64,000 bases of DNA from positions 1 to 64,000 of the forward strand of contig JAILRU010000031.1 of NCBI GenBank assembly GCA_024697945.1. Reading direction: 5' to 3'. The position numbers were made by a program, and so were the translations under genes. Source of the DNA: Bacteroidaceae bacterium. Its GTDB lineage: Bacteria > Bacteroidota > Bacteroidia > Bacteroidales > Bacteroidaceae. Below are positions 36,743-45,640 of this stretch, one piece after another (the stretch's first letter is position 1; each line of letters starts with the position of its first letter). A model generated the notes under the pieces. The model made no database searches. It was not told the origin of the DNA and saw nothing but the letters and a program-made list of their open reading frames with translations.

Positions 36743-39130
36743 ATGGTGAAAAAGTATTATTTGATCCTCGCAGCTGCCGTAGGCATTACCCTCGCAAGCT
36801 GCACCAGCGAAGAACCCCTGGTTGTTAACCACATTCAGGTCGCTGAAGACGTGAGAGATTCTGTCGGTATCGTATTCGGTTCGTTGAGCAAGGGTATGAC
36901 CCGTGCCGACTTTGTTGGCAAGGAAGCAGCCGACAAACTGGGTAACAAGTTTGTTGTGTCTGGTAAGAAAGGCAGCGCATCTGCCTCTACCAATGGCTCG
37001 ATTGTCTTCGACAACTACCTTGTAGTATATGAAGAGAATACTGCTCATACCACTGAGTCCAACAGTTGTAACTGGGAATATGACGGCAAGGGCCTCATTC
37101 AGCACGCTGCCGATCATGGCATCACCAGTCAGAAGATTAAGTATTGGGACTACAGCGCTCCCCAGTATGACTTCATTGCTTGGTCAACTGGTTCGAAGAC
37201 CGCCATCTACACCGATCCTGGCACGATTCCTGCCGGCAGTGTATATGTTTCTGCCATCAATCCCAATGCTACCGGCACAGCCGCTGTCACCTTCAAGGGT
37301 GCTGCTGCTGACCTGCAGGAATGCTACATCTCCGACCTCACTACCGTGAAGAAGGCACAGTATGGCGACGATCCCGTCAACATGACGTTCCGTTGCCTGG
37401 GTTCCAAGGTGCGTATCGCCATCTACGAGACCGTTCCTGGCTACAGCGTAAGAGACGTGAAGTTCTACACAGCTGCTGACGTAGCACTCGCAGATAATGC
37501 GACGGACGACACACCGCGCCTCTTCTCTACGGCTGCCAACAACATCTACAGGAATGGTACCTACACTGTTACCTATCCCACTACGGACAATCCTTCTAAC
37601 CCCGACAACAACCTGGCTCACGTGGCTTTCTCAGGTACTGGCACACAATCTACAATGGTTGAGTTCGGTTCCCTGAACCTGACCATCGCCGAAGAGGGTG
37701 AGCGTACTCCTGGCAGCGTGTACATCGGCCGTACAAGCAACACCGCATCCTACGCTGGTGAGGCTGAGGGTAACTACTACACCGCTTACCTGCCCAACGA
37801 GGCTGGTACAAACCTCAACCTTCGCGTGAACTTCACGCTGGAGAGCACCGACGGTGGCGGTGAGACCATCGTGGTGAAGGGTGCAACAGCACAGGTGCCC
37901 AGCATCTACACACAGTGGAAGGCCGGCTATGCCTACACCTACATCTTCAAGATTTCCGACAAGACCAACGGTTACACAGGTGCCTATGACCCCACCAAGC
38001 CAGACGACACCACTGTCAACAGCGATCCCGCAGGTCTCTATCCCATTACCTTCGACGCTCTTGTAGTGAATGCTGATGACAACGATAAGACACAGGAGAC
38101 CATTACCACTGTCAGCACTCCCAGCATCACCACCTATCAGAAGGGTTCCACCGTTATCAACAACGATGAGTACCTCGCTGCTACAGGTGACATCTTTGTG
38201 ACTGTGAACGACGGCAATGCAGCTACCACACCTGACCTTGCCAATGGCCAACTTCAGGACCTCGTGGGCAAGGCTAAGCTCTACAAGCTGCCTGCAGGAA
38301 AATATACCGAGGCTGATGTAGTTGATGCTATGCAGACCCAGGATGACGATGCAGCTACTGGTACAGTCAAGGGTCGCAGCGGTCTGGTGATGACCGAAAA
38401 GCCTTTGACGCTGACCAACACTATTCAGTATGGTGTTGACGGCAATGCCATCGAGATTCCTGTTGATGGCACCAAGAAGAAGGCTGCAAGGTTCACTCCC
38501 GAAGCAGGCACATACGCCTTCGTTTATACGAAGACCGCTCCTACTACAACTAACGAGATGTTCCAGCCTGTCACCAAGGCTGTCGGAGCCTCTGTCAGCG
38601 GTCTCTACCGCTATGCTCTGGTTGCTGCTCCTGCAGGCGACATGCAGAAGGGTGTGACCTACTTCCCCAACAGCGCAGCAAATGCTGATGCCGTCACTGC
38701 CTTCGTCGGACAGGGTGTTGGTAACCTCTACCTCGATGCAGCAGGCACCACCATTGCCAGCGGCTATGCTGTGACAGGTACTACCTACTACTACACCACT
38801 AATCACGGCGTGACCTACAAGGCAGCCTACAATGTTCCTTATGCAAGCTTTGCTTCTGCAACAGATCTCTACACCTTCGATGGTGCAGACTACCACCTCA
38901 AGACTGATCTTACCCCTGTTGATGGCACAGCTTACTATCATAAGGAAGGTACCGAATACACCTATTGCGTCATCCTGCCTCGGCAGACCACTGGTCTCTA
39001 TGTCATCGACGACGTAGCAGCCAAGGTAGCTTGCGGCACCTCTGACACTGCCGTGAAGGGTATGACCTACTTCGACAAGTACGCGCAGAACAATGGTGTT
39101 TATTATACTAAGGTTATCAAAGTTCAATAA
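36743..39130 (+). CDS. Large fimbrillin-like lipoprotein (type V pilus subunit candidate)
   Basis: The 795-residue precursor has a lipobox ending ITLASC (Cys20). A maturation-like site KGMTR-ADFVG has Arg54, at the place where known fimbrillins are cut by an Arg-specific protease so that the next subunit's strand can fill the groove. Fimbrillin-family features follow: WEYDGKGL, KYWDYSAPQYDFIAWSTG, and QWKAGYAYTYIFKISD. From about residue 480 the protein is an unusual tail with Tyr-rich modules (NLYLDAAGTTIASGYAVTGT) and ends YYTKVIKVQ. It is about twice the length of FimA. Its neighbour at 39176 is a clear paralogue. Confidence 0.82.
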   Translation: MVKKYYLILAAAVGITLASCTSEEPLVVNHIQVAEDVRDSVGIVFGSLSKGMTRADFVGKEAADKLGNKFVVSGKKGSASASTNGSIVFDNYLVVYEENTAHTTESNSCNWEYDGKGLIQHAADHGITSQKIKYWDYSAPQYDFIAWSTGSKTAIYTDPGTIPAGSVYVSAINPNATGTAAVTFKGAAADLQECYISDLTTVKKAQYGDDPVNMTFRCLGSKVRIAIYETVPGYSVRDVKFYTAADVALADNATDDTPRLFSTAANNIYRNGTYTVTYPTTDNPSNPDNNLAHVAFSGTGTQSTMVEFGSLNLTIAEEGERTPGSVYIGRTSNTASYAGEAEGNYYTAYLPNEAGTNLNLRVNFTLESTDGGGETIVVKGATAQVPSIYTQWKAGYAYTYIFKISDKTNGYTGAYDPTKPDDTTVNSDPAGLYPITFDALVVNADDNDKTQETITTVSTPSITTYQKGSTVINNDEYLAATGDIFVTVNDGNAATTPDLANGQLQDLVGKAKLYKLPAGKYTEADVVDAMQTQDDDAATGTVKGRSGLVMTEKPLTLTNTIQYGVDGNAIEIPVDGTKKKAARFTPEAGTYAFVYTKTAPTTTNEMFQPVTKAVGASVSGLYRYALVAAPAGDMQKGVTYFPNSAANADAVTAFVGQGVGNLYLDAAGTTIASGYAVTGTTYYYTTNHGVTYKAAYNVPYASFASATDLYTFDGADYHLKTDLTPVDGTAYYHKEGTEYTYCVILPRQTTGLYVIDDVAAKVACGTSDTAVKGMTYFDKYAQNNGVYYTKVIKVQ

Positions 39131-39175
39131 TAAGAAAACAAAACATTATTAATTAATTATTTAATTTTAAAAACT

Positions 39176-41917
39176 ATGAAAAAGTTTTATGTGATTCTCG
39201 CAGCTGTCGCAGGCATTACCCTCACCAGCTGCACAAGTAGTGACTATCTGGGTGAAGTTGATCCCGTAGCTAATCAGTATGATGGCTCCATCCGCTTCAG
39301 CAGCGGTCTCAAGGGCATGACCCGTGCAGAATTTGTCGGAGCTGATGCTGCCGAAAAGTTGAACAATCACTTTGTAGTTTATGGTGCGAAGAACACCACT
39401 GAAACCGCGGATGGCACCTTCGCAGATACCAAGGTTTTTGACCATTACAACGTAGCATGGACAGCCAACTCGGCAGGGACTACCACATCCAACACTTCTG
39501 ACTGGGAGTATGTAGGTTTGGCCAAGCACCACAATGCAAGTGCAGATATTGCAGCAAGCCAGACCATCAAGTATTGGGACTTCTCCACAGCTCAGTATGA
39601 CTTCATCGCTTACTCTACAGGTAACAAAACTGAAGTCTTTGATGCAACTGATCTTACTGCAGGTAGTCTGGTGGTAACCCCTATAACTCCTGCTACAGCT
39701 GCTACAAATGCCTATACCGTTACAGGTCTTTCTGCTGATGATTTCAGTGGTTTCTATGTAGCTAACATGAAGACCGTAGAAGAGGCAAACTATAAAGAAG
39801 AAGTGTCTCTTACGTTCCGAAACATTACCACAAAGGTACGTATGGCCCTTTACGAGACAGTTCCGGGCTATTCTGTAAAGGATGTGAAGTTCTACACGGC
39901 TGCCGATGATGCTTCTCCTTCTCCAACAGCAACCCTCTATGCTGGTGCAAATGCTTTCAACGAGAAAGGAACCTTCACCGTAAAATATCCAACTATCGGT
40001 AATCCTAGCACTAACGGTAGTAAATCTGATTTTAATCAGGCTCATATCGATTTTGCGGCTTACACTGATGGTACTGGCACCGCTACTAAAAAACAGTTCT
40101 CTCCACTATCAAATCTGGCTCCAGCTGAAATCAATGAAACAGCAGGTAATCTTTACCTCGGGCGTACAGCATCAACAGCCTCCTATACCCACAAGGATGC
40201 AGCAGATGACAAGGGCTACAAGTACGTTCTTCCTAACGAAGAGGGTGTTGTGCTCAACCTGAAGTGCGACTACACACTCGTTTCTACCGATGGCTCAGGT
40301 GAGACCATCAAGGTAACAGGCGCAACAGCTCAGGTACCTCAGATTTACGCAATGTGGAAGTCAGGCTTTGCCTACACCTACATCTTTAAGATTTCGAAGA
40401 ACACCAATGGTACTACTGGTACAGGTTCCGATCCTGTTGGCCTCTATCCCATCACCTTCGATGCTGTTGTTCTGAACGATGAGGTTGACGGTAATCAGGA
40501 AACAATTACAACTGTTGCTACACCCAGCATCACCACTTATCAGAAGAACACAAATGGTCAGGACGAGTATGTTGCAGGTGACATCTATGCAATGGTTCAG
40601 GAAGGTGCAGACCTCAAGGAGGACATTGATCCCAACGGCAAATTCTATAGCATTAACACAACTGGTATGAACCCTCACACCATTCTTAGCGAGACTGCCG
40701 TATCAGATGCTTTGAACATCGGATGTGTAGAATATCCTGCCGGCACTTTCAAGGGCCGCAATGGTATCAAACTGACATCTGTAACTACAGATTATGTTAC
40801 TGCCGTTCCTGGTGAGGATGGCAATGATATGAAAGCTGTTGAGGAAGTGACTGTAGCTGCATCTACAGTACTTGCACCTGACAATGCTGCCATTGCATCA
40901 TACTACACAGATGAAGCATGTACAACACCAGCAACCATAACATCTAACAAAACAGGTGAATACCTAACTGCAGGTACTTATTACCGCAAGACAGCTGCTA
41001 AGGTCAATGCTTCCGCAACCACCACTTATGCATTTGTATATAAAGTCAGTGATACTGGTGATACACAATTGAAAACAGCCGTTGTTCCTGCAATCAACAC
41101 CCCACTACTCTATTATAAAACCTCTGATAATACCCAACTCGAGGATTATGTTGCAGAAGGTACAACTGACGAAGTATATTACATAGACAACGTAGTAGTA
41201 GCTGATGCGGCTGCCCTTACGGGTTACTTCCATGATGCTGCTTTGACAAAGGCTGCCGACAAAGGTGATGGTACAAAGACATTCTACAAGAAGCCCACAG
41301 CGTCTGTAGCCGTTGTTGCAGGTACAGATCCCGCACACTATTACACCGATGCCACTTTGACTACACCTGCTTCTGCTAATGGTCTGGCCGCCGGTACTTA
41401 CTGGAAGAAGGTCTCCACCGATTTCGCTGATGGTGCTTCTGTTCCCGCCGGTTATTATACAACTAATACTTTCGCAACCCCTGCACCTTCTACCGCAACT
41501 GGTGCTCAAACCTACTGGAAGAAGGTATCAGAAACAGTAGCCGCTGGTACAGATCCCACAGGTTACTGGACAACCAGCGCCTACGATGTTGCAGCTACTG
41601 CTACAGTTCTGAAGGCTGCAGCTGCCGGTACCTACTATCACTCTGAAACTGAGGCAGTAGCTGATGGGACATCTCTTAGCGGATACTTCCACGATGTTGA
41701 TTGTACAAAGGATGCTACTAAGGGCGATGGCAACGCAGAGTACTTTACAAAGGTTACTGTGACACCAAGTGCAGGCGATGTACTGAAGAAATTCTACACC
41801 GATAATAACTGCACCGTTCAGGTTACCTATGGTAAGGCTAATGGCACTACCACCTATTACCAGAAGGTTAACAATGCCAACACAACTTACGCTGTGAAGG
41901 TTATCAAGGTTCAGTAA
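39176..41917 (+). CDS. Second large fimbrillin-like lipoprotein with a repeat tail
   Basis: The 913-residue precursor has a lipobox ITLTSC (Cys19) and a site KGMTR-AEFVG (Arg50). It shares the fimbrillin core with the preceding gene (KYWDFSTAQYDFIAYSTG, MWKSGFAYTYIFKISK). After about residue 560 come at least six tandem modules of about 35-45 residues, with cores such as GYFHDAALTKAADKGDG, HYYTDATLTTPASANG, GYYTTNTFATPAPSTATG and GYFHDVDCTKDATKGDG, each followed by Tyr-Trp/Tyr-Lys-Lys. The end is VKVIKVQ, as in the paralogue. It starts 45 bp after that gene. The tail may be a surface-exposed binding or spacer region. Confidence 0.8.
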   Translation: MKKFYVILAAVAGITLTSCTSSDYLGEVDPVANQYDGSIRFSSGLKGMTRAEFVGADAAEKLNNHFVVYGAKNTTETADGTFADTKVFDHYNVAWTANSAGTTTSNTSDWEYVGLAKHHNASADIAASQTIKYWDFSTAQYDFIAYSTGNKTEVFDATDLTAGSLVVTPITPATAATNAYTVTGLSADDFSGFYVANMKTVEEANYKEEVSLTFRNITTKVRMALYETVPGYSVKDVKFYTAADDASPSPTATLYAGANAFNEKGTFTVKYPTIGNPSTNGSKSDFNQAHIDFAAYTDGTGTATKKQFSPLSNLAPAEINETAGNLYLGRTASTASYTHKDAADDKGYKYVLPNEEGVVLNLKCDYTLVSTDGSGETIKVTGATAQVPQIYAMWKSGFAYTYIFKISKNTNGTTGTGSDPVGLYPITFDAVVLNDEVDGNQETITTVATPSITTYQKNTNGQDEYVAGDIYAMVQEGADLKEDIDPNGKFYSINTTGMNPHTILSETAVSDALNIGCVEYPAGTFKGRNGIKLTSVTTDYVTAVPGEDGNDMKAVEEVTVAASTVLAPDNAAIASYYTDEACTTPATITSNKTGEYLTAGTYYRKTAAKVNASATTTYAFVYKVSDTGDTQLKTAVVPAINTPLLYYKTSDNTQLEDYVAEGTTDEVYYIDNVVVADAAALTGYFHDAALTKAADKGDGTKTFYKKPTASVAVVAGTDPAHYYTDATLTTPASANGLAAGTYWKKVSTDFADGASVPAGYYTTNTFATPAPSTATGAQTYWKKVSETVAAGTDPTGYWTTSAYDVAATATVLKAAAAGTYYHSETEAVADGTSLSGYFHDVDCTKDATKGDGNAEYFTKVTVTPSAGDVLKKFYTDNNCTVQVTYGKANGTTTYYQKVNNANTTYAVKVIKVQ

Positions 41918-41980
41918 TCTCTAATCTGGTTCTTCTTCATTTTAGTTGAAAAAGATGTTGACAGAGTTTTTACGGTAAAA

Positions 41981-42056
41981 GAGGCAGGAAAATTCCCTGC
42001 CGTGGGAAAACTTTTTCCCTGCCGTGGGAAAAATGTTTCCCACACCGGGGAAAAAC
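41981..42056. repeat. TTTTCCC-GGGAAAA hairpin repeats
   Basis: Two copies of TTCCCTGCCGTGGGAAAA (near 41992 and 42014) and a third variant, TTTCCCACACCGGGGAAAAA, follow each other. Each unit can fold on itself. They come about 70 bp after the fimbrillin stop. Confidence 0.85.
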
Positions 42057-42136
42057 ATTTCCTCCCCCAGCGGTAAAAACAACACTCGGCAAATTTCACA
42101 GCTGAACTGAAGAAGAACCAACCAAAACAAAACCCA

Positions 42137-42199
42137 AACCCACCGGGGTGCGACTCCCCGATGGGTTACAAAAAAGACCCCCCGACCCCCTTTAGGGGG
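42137..42199. terminator. Hairpins possibly ending the fimbrillin transcript
   Basis: AACCCA-CC-GGGG (42137-42148) pairs with CCCC-GA-TGGGTT (42156-42167). A second hairpin, CCCCCTTTAGGGGG, lies at about 42186-42199. Neither has a proper T-run on the plus strand, so termination is uncertain. The 41918-42260 gap holds these hairpins and no gene. Confidence 0.4.
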
Positions 42200-42260
42200 A
42201 GGGAAAGGAAAATAAGAAAAGACAAGAAACGAGGCTGGTGCTTCAGAAATAGGGCAGAAG

Positions 42261-42593
42261 ATGAAAAAAGAATATAACGAGGTATGCGAGCCAGTGGCTA
42301 TGACCTATGGTATGAGCGACAATCTGGTAGGCAGCGGGCTGCTCACACAGATTAGTGCCCTCAGCACAGAAGATAAGAGATGCCTGTTGGGCTATATCGC
42401 GCAGGAAGTATCCAGTGAAGAGGATGATGACGATGTGGATTGGGATAAGATGGACAGCGACCTTCCGCCCTATACCCTCGACGAACTCTATGCCCGCATC
42501 GATGAATCGCACCAACAGTACCTGCGAGGGGAATATGTCACTGCCGAGGAATCGGACCGTATGCTAAAAAAAGAGTTTCTATGGCTAGAGTGA
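42261..42593 (+). CDS. Probable antitoxin of a RelE/ParE-type pair
   Basis: The 110-residue acidic protein (SSEEDDDDVDWDKMDSDLPP) begins with EVCEPVAMTYGM and contains ALSTEDKRCLLGYIAQEV. It overlaps the next gene by 13 bp. Size, acidity and the overlapping toxin-like partner suggest the antitoxin. I do not recognise a named antitoxin family. Such proteins bind the toxin and usually repress their own promoter. Confidence 0.65.
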   Translation: MKKEYNEVCEPVAMTYGMSDNLVGSGLLTQISALSTEDKRCLLGYIAQEVSSEEDDDDVDWDKMDSDLPPYTLDELYARIDESHQQYLRGEYVTAEESDRMLKKEFLWLE

Positions 42594-42901
42594 TATTGGC
42601 TATGCGATCCCAAGCAGAAAAGAGAAAGCTCTACTTGGAAGGGCGTTTGAATTTTGGCATTCGCGTTGCTAATAAGACTGCTCAGAAGATAGAGGGCATC
42701 CAAAAGAAGCTGGAACGATTTCCCGGGTTAGGATACAGGGAGCCATTACTGGAGGGGAGAGTCAATACATACCGTGCCTGTCACATCAACAAACGATTTA
42801 AGATTATCTATTGGTATGATGAAATGAAAGATATGGTAGTTATTGAAGACATCTGGAATATGCTCCGCGCCCCGAAGAATTTGATAACAAGAGTTAAATG
42901 A
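42581..42901 (+). CDS. RelE/ParE-family toxin
   Basis: The 106-residue basic protein contains the family pattern: helices (GIRVANKTAQKIEGIQKKLERFPGLG), then strands YRACHINKRFKIIYWYD and VVIEDIWNMLRAP. The RFKIIYWYD and VVIEDIW strands are typical of RelE/ParE. The target may be mRNA on the ribosome (RelE type) or gyrase (ParE type); the sequence does not decide. The gene sits inside the pilus-like cluster, between fimbrillin genes. Confidence 0.8.
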   Translation: MARVILAMRSQAEKRKLYLEGRLNFGIRVANKTAQKIEGIQKKLERFPGLGYREPLLEGRVNTYRACHINKRFKIIYWYDEMKDMVVIEDIWNMLRAPKNLITRVK

Positions 42902-42904
42902 AAA

Positions 42905-42918
42905 GCCGTGATAACGGC
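42905..42918. repeat. Small inverted repeat after the toxin gene
   Basis: GCCGT-GATA-ACGGC, perfect 5-bp arms, between the toxin stop and the TTG-started lipoprotein gene. No T-run follows. Confidence 0.5.
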
Positions 42919-42931
42919 ATAAGGAAATAAG

Positions 42932-44101
42932 TTGAAAGTTGATAATACCATAGTAGGAAGTTTCAGAGGATTCAGAAATCTCGGATTATTCGGAATTCTC
43001 TTTTGCCTGATAGGCTGCTCGGGAGAGCAGATTGATGGGCCGGGAAATGAACCCCAGCCCTCTACAGAGCAAGCTATCGCCTTCTCGGCGGGCCTGCCCG
43101 AACAGCAGGAAATCACCCGTAGCACCCCGTTGGAGGAAGAACTACCAGTTGGCCAAAAGACCTTCAAGGTATGGGGTTTCAAGAATGACGCCTATGATTC
43201 AGGCACCGGTAGCTACACCAGCTACCAAACCGTCTTCCCAGGCTACAACGTTAACTGGGCAGCAAACACCGCCGCCACAACCACCAGCAACACCCACGAC
43301 TGGGAATATGTGGGACAACAGGGAACAGGCGACCCTGCCCAGACCATCAAGTACTGGGACTGGAGTGCGAAAGCATACCGCTACTTCGCCGTAACAAATT
43401 ATGAAGAAACTAAACCTGCTACCCTCGTGGCAGGCAAAATATATAATGAATCATTCGGTACTGATGAATATCAGTTCACCATGCTTGCAGATGTAACAGA
43501 CATTGCAGCAGCGCCTTTCTTCAGCCGTATGTGGTTCTCGACAGGCAATGCCGTCACTTATCCCGACAAGCAGTTCGGCGATCCCGTGGTGCTGGAGTTC
43601 ACCAAACCCTTTGCACGTGTTCGTTTCATGTTTACTTTTACGGAGGATGGCGTGACGCGTACCAACATAGCTTCCAAGAGCTTCAAACCTGTCGCCAACC
43701 CCAACCCGGGCATACCACAAAGCGGTGATGTTATCGTTCACTATCCTCTCAAAGGAGAGAAAACGAGCGAATACTATTCTATAGCGAACGTAGGTACGAC
43801 GTTGACTGAGTTCGATAAAGACTGGTACACCTCAAGCGATACCACTGACCCGGATAGAGAGCATTGGTACACCGTCCTGCCCTCAGGGGACCAGGGAGCC
43901 TACATACTGACCATCACTATCTTTGGCGATGATAAGACCGCCGTTGTCCCTGCTAATTTCATGCAGTGGAAACCTGGATATGAATATACCTATCGCTTCA
44001 AGGTCAACGAAGCCGGCGGCATCACGTTGGATGTCATACAAGTTGGCATAAACGATTGGGAGATAAAAAATGACAGCTACCATACAGTATATAATTGGTA
44101 A
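42932..44101 (+). CDS. Fimbrillin-family lipoprotein with TTG start
   Basis: The 389-residue precursor has its leader GLFGILFCLIGC (Cys29). There is no ATG or GTG upstream in frame at a usable distance; TTG at 42932 follows AAGGAAATAAG, so I take it as the start. A maturation-like site EITR-STPL has Arg63. The core WEYVGQQGTGD, KYWDWSAKAYRYFAV and QWKPGYEYTYRFKV is shared with the two large fimbrillins upstream, here at normal fimbrillin length and without a repeat tail. It may be the stalk or an accessory subunit. Confidence 0.82.
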   Translation: MKVDNTIVGSFRGFRNLGLFGILFCLIGCSGEQIDGPGNEPQPSTEQAIAFSAGLPEQQEITRSTPLEEELPVGQKTFKVWGFKNDAYDSGTGSYTSYQTVFPGYNVNWAANTAATTTSNTHDWEYVGQQGTGDPAQTIKYWDWSAKAYRYFAVTNYEETKPATLVAGKIYNESFGTDEYQFTMLADVTDIAAAPFFSRMWFSTGNAVTYPDKQFGDPVVLEFTKPFARVRFMFTFTEDGVTRTNIASKSFKPVANPNPGIPQSGDVIVHYPLKGEKTSEYYSIANVGTTLTEFDKDWYTSSDTTDPDREHWYTVLPSGDQGAYILTITIFGDDKTAVVPANFMQWKPGYEYTYRFKVNEAGGITLDVIQVGINDWEIKNDSYHTVYNW

Positions 44102-44108
44102 GGGAATT

Positions 44109-45353
44109 ATGAAGAGAATGAAAGATATTGGAATAATGGAAGCTTTGAAAGCTATGGCTACTATGAGACTTATGGGGCTTATAGGACTTATTGCAGTCAT
44201 GGGGCTCACTTCCTGCAGCAGCGATGAAGAGAATTTCCAACAGAAGGGGACTCCGCAGACGCTGACGCTCATTACATCCTCATCGTCTTTCGTCGAAGTC
44301 AACCCTATGGCGACCACACGTGCCCTGCCTACCGGTTATAAGCCCTACAACGAACTTTATCCCACCACGGTACCAGAGCACACCAAAATAGGCGTCTTCA
44401 TGACTCCCGAACGCACAGATGCCATGGCGGACTTCGTGTACATGGGTTATGAAGACCACGACAATGATCCCAGTACTCCTTCAGTGCCCACTAACAAATG
44501 GATGTCTTCCATCGTCATCACAGACCAACAGCAGTACTACATGTACGGCTTCATGCCAAGGGAGGATGCGCGGAATGCCGAAATAACGGCTTTAGGTAAT
44601 ACCAGTGGCGAAGACAGGGGCTTTGCTGCTGGTGCTACGCTGACCATCAGGGGCTTGAACTCCGTGACGGGTGCCGATGTGTGTGTCATCGTGGGCGTCA
44701 AAAAATGGGCGCCTACTAATCCTGGTGACACCCCTCCAATCATCGAGAACTCCGGCATCCAGCTGGGTGAATTTGGTTATGAGGGAGGTCCCACGGGTTC
44801 CAATTATGTCTATCTGCTGATTAAGCACCTCTTTGCCGGTCTGCATTTCAAGGCACATGTTGATCCCACCTACGACGCGCTGCGCACCATCCGCGTCAAG
44901 AAGTTTGAGCTTATCTCAGATGTCGTATCCGATGCGATTGACCTTACTATAGAGTTGACACCCAATACAGCAGGCACTGACCCCGTGACAGACATCGACT
45001 ACGCTCCTGCAGCAGGAGCCTCCACAACAGCTACGGCCACGCTCTTCCCCTACGAAGGCAGTCCGGCTGATGTAGTGATTCCAGTAGCCAGCCCAAAGGA
45101 CTTCCTTGCCTGCTATGCTCCCAGTATCTGCAATTCATTCATATTGCAGACCACCTTCGATGTCTATGACAAGAATGGCAACAAGACACGAGAGAATTGC
45201 GTGGTACAGAATCAAATCAACAACAACCTCATACCCCAGATCAATACGATGACTGCGGGACAAATCTATACTGTCGACTTGCTCATCAAGCCGACGTACC
45301 TCTACGTCATGTCAGACCCTGACCTCGACAACCCGACGATTATAATTAATTGA
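44109..45353 (+). CDS. Fimbrillin-family lipoprotein, minor/tip subunit candidate
   Basis: The 414-residue precursor starts at ATG 44109 (AAGGGAATT upstream); an earlier ATG at 44070 lies inside the previous gene. The leader is MRLMGLIGLIAVMGLTSC (lipobox Cys36), a (M/L)GLI repeat. A maturation-like site MATTR-ALPTG has Arg71. The body has VFMTPERT, QYYMYGFMPRED and LIKHLFAGLHFKAHV, which fit the Mfa-like/fimbrillin families. Only 7 bp separate it from the previous gene, so the two are coexpressed and possibly coassembled. Confidence 0.78.
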   Translation: MKRMKDIGIMEALKAMATMRLMGLIGLIAVMGLTSCSSDEENFQQKGTPQTLTLITSSSSFVEVNPMATTRALPTGYKPYNELYPTTVPEHTKIGVFMTPERTDAMADFVYMGYEDHDNDPSTPSVPTNKWMSSIVITDQQQYYMYGFMPREDARNAEITALGNTSGEDRGFAAGATLTIRGLNSVTGADVCVIVGVKKWAPTNPGDTPPIIENSGIQLGEFGYEGGPTGSNYVYLLIKHLFAGLHFKAHVDPTYDALRTIRVKKFELISDVVSDAIDLTIELTPNTAGTDPVTDIDYAPAAGASTTATATLFPYEGSPADVVIPVASPKDFLACYAPSICNSFILQTTFDVYDKNGNKTRENCVVQNQINNNLIPQINTMTAGQIYTVDLLIKPTYLYVMSDPDLDNPTIIIN

Positions 45354-45362
45354 TAATTGACA

Positions 45363-45602
45363 ATTAAGAGTTAAGAGTTAAGAGTTAAGAGTTAAGAGTT
45401 AAGAATTAAGAGTTAAGAGTTAAGAGTTAAGAGTTAAGAATTAAGAGTTAAGAGTTAAGAGTTAAGAGTTAAGAGTTAAGAGTTAAGAGTTAAGAATTAA
45501 GAATTAAGAGTTAAGAGTTAAGAGTTAAGAGTTAAGAGTTAAGAGTTAAGAATTAAGAGTTAAGAGTTAAGAGTTAAGAGTTAAGAGTTAAGAATTAAGA
45601 GT
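45363..45602. repeat. About 34 copies of the heptamer AGTTAAG
   Basis: A 240-bp run of AGTTAAG, with scattered AATTAAG variants, fills the space between the fimbrillin gene and the giant gene and stops 38 bp before the latter's ATG. Copy-number change would alter the leader or promoter by 7-bp steps. Confidence 0.95.
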
Positions 45603-45640
45603 TGGCGAATTGATAATTGAATTGAAAATTGCTCAAAGAA

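Noticed and set aside
37631..39127. 498-codon open frame on the minus strand over the first fimbrillin gene
   Set aside because: It is antisense to a gene with clear lipobox and family motifs. Its Cys- and Ser-rich text is the complement of Thr/Ala/Gly codons, and no leader or domain is seen.
45363..45602. Possible CRISPR or origin iterons in the AGTTAAG run
   Set aside because: A pure heptamer run without spacers and without a replication gene nearby; it is a simple tandem repeat.
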